Source: an uncultured Pseudomonadota bacterium (lineage in GTDB: Bacteria; Pseudomonadota; Gammaproteobacteria; Burkholderiales; Nitrosomonadaceae). From it: a stretch of 5,892 bases of DNA. Shown here piece after piece: positions 5,803-5,892 of the stretch. The stretch is from contig CAJBQQ010000036.1 of the NCBI GenBank assembly GCA_903957805.1, forward strand, positions 1 through 5,892. Reading direction: 5' to 3'. The stretch's first letter is position 1; each line of letters starts with the position of its first letter. Below the pieces are notes generated by a model. It did not search any database. It was given only the letters and a program-made list of their open reading frames with translations, and had not been told where the DNA came from. The position numbers were made by a program, and so were the translations under genes.

Positions 5803-5832
5803 ATGAGCGGTCGCAGTCAATATGAGTCTTAA
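5803..5832 (+). other. Possible 9-codon upstream reading frame overlapping the panE-like start
   Basis: ATG 5803-5805 is preceded by AGGAG (5787-5791) at 11 nt, the best ribosome binding site in this leader. The frame reads MSGRSQYES and stops at TAA 5830-5832, 11 nt inside the following gene, whose own ATG 5822 has no clear ribosome binding site. A GTG at 5791 is an alternative start. Translational coupling is possible, but a frame this short can be chance. Confidence 0.2.
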
Positions 5833-5892
5833 AATTCTGGTTGTTGGTGCCGGTGCCACCGGTGGTTATTTCGGCGGACAACTCGCACAGGC
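5822..5892 (+). CDS. 2-dehydropantoate 2-reductase (PanE/ApbA family), N-terminal fragment
   Basis: Twenty-three codons plus two bases are visible before the window ends. They read MSLKILVVGAGATGGYFGGQLAQ. This is a first beta strand followed by the glycine-rich dinucleotide-binding loop GAGATGGYFGG at the extreme N-terminus, the hallmark of ketopantoate reductase family proteins, which reduce ketopantoate to pantoate with NADPH in coenzyme A synthesis. The family includes paralogues with other substrates, so panE itself is not asserted. ATG 5822 is the only usable start, because the frame meets TGA at 5804-5806 and has no other ATG, GTG or TTG between. It is divergent from uppP, and its promoter is probably at 5738-5766. 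Confidence 0.8.
   Translation, partial: MSLKILVVGAGATGGYFGGQLAQ

Noticed and set aside
5539..5832. 97-codon plus-strand frame across the uppP start
   Set aside because: Most of it is antisense to conserved UppP and the rest is intergenic; only its last 9-14 codons, with their own ribosome binding site, merit attention.

Overview
The window looks like a stretch of ordinary proteobacterial chromosome of roughly even base composition, filled with housekeeping genes. The tsaD-plsY-folB cluster, a 469-residue adenylylation-type (GSI-beta) glutamine synthetase, and the style of UppP and FolB all point to Proteobacteria. I lean towards Betaproteobacteria (Nitrosomonadales-like) or a sulfur-oxidising gammaproteobacterium. 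That placement rests on remembered family resemblance, not a search. I see no insertion sequence, phage gene, CRISPR array, tRNA or rRNA.

Left part (1-1908). The 3' four fifths of tsaD (tRNA t6A synthesis) run off the left edge. It is convergent with plsY (first acylation of glycerol-3-phosphate), and the two stop codons abut with no gap. plsY is divergent from folB (folate synthesis) across a 96-109 bp region. That region holds a plausible plsY promoter whose spacer is filled by a perfect 8-bp inverted repeat.

Middle part (2027-4836). glnA runs leftwards and is followed 37 bp later (or 13 bp, depending on the start) by a predicted lipoprotein with Sel1 repeats, probably in the same operon. 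Upstream of glnA, and divergent from it, is a single-domain rhodanese. The 247 bp between them contain an extended -10 promoter for glnA and, just ahead of the rhodanese, a perfect 11+1+11 palindrome. The 118 bp between folB and the Sel1 gene show nothing I can support.

Right part (4837-5892). uppP (undecaprenyl-diphosphatase, peptidoglycan lipid carrier recycling) converges on the rhodanese with 11 bp between stops, and a 16-bp palindrome sits across its stop codon. uppP is divergent from the first 23 codons of a PanE/ApbA-type ketopantoate reductase, which runs off the right edge. Their shared 149-bp region holds a promoter for each direction, a third inverted repeat and a short upstream reading frame overlapping the panE-like start.

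The genes do not form one pathway. The best leads are the three perfect dyads in intergenic promoter regions and the rhodanese/glnA/Sel1-lipoprotein neighbourhood. I found no convincing previously undescribed system.
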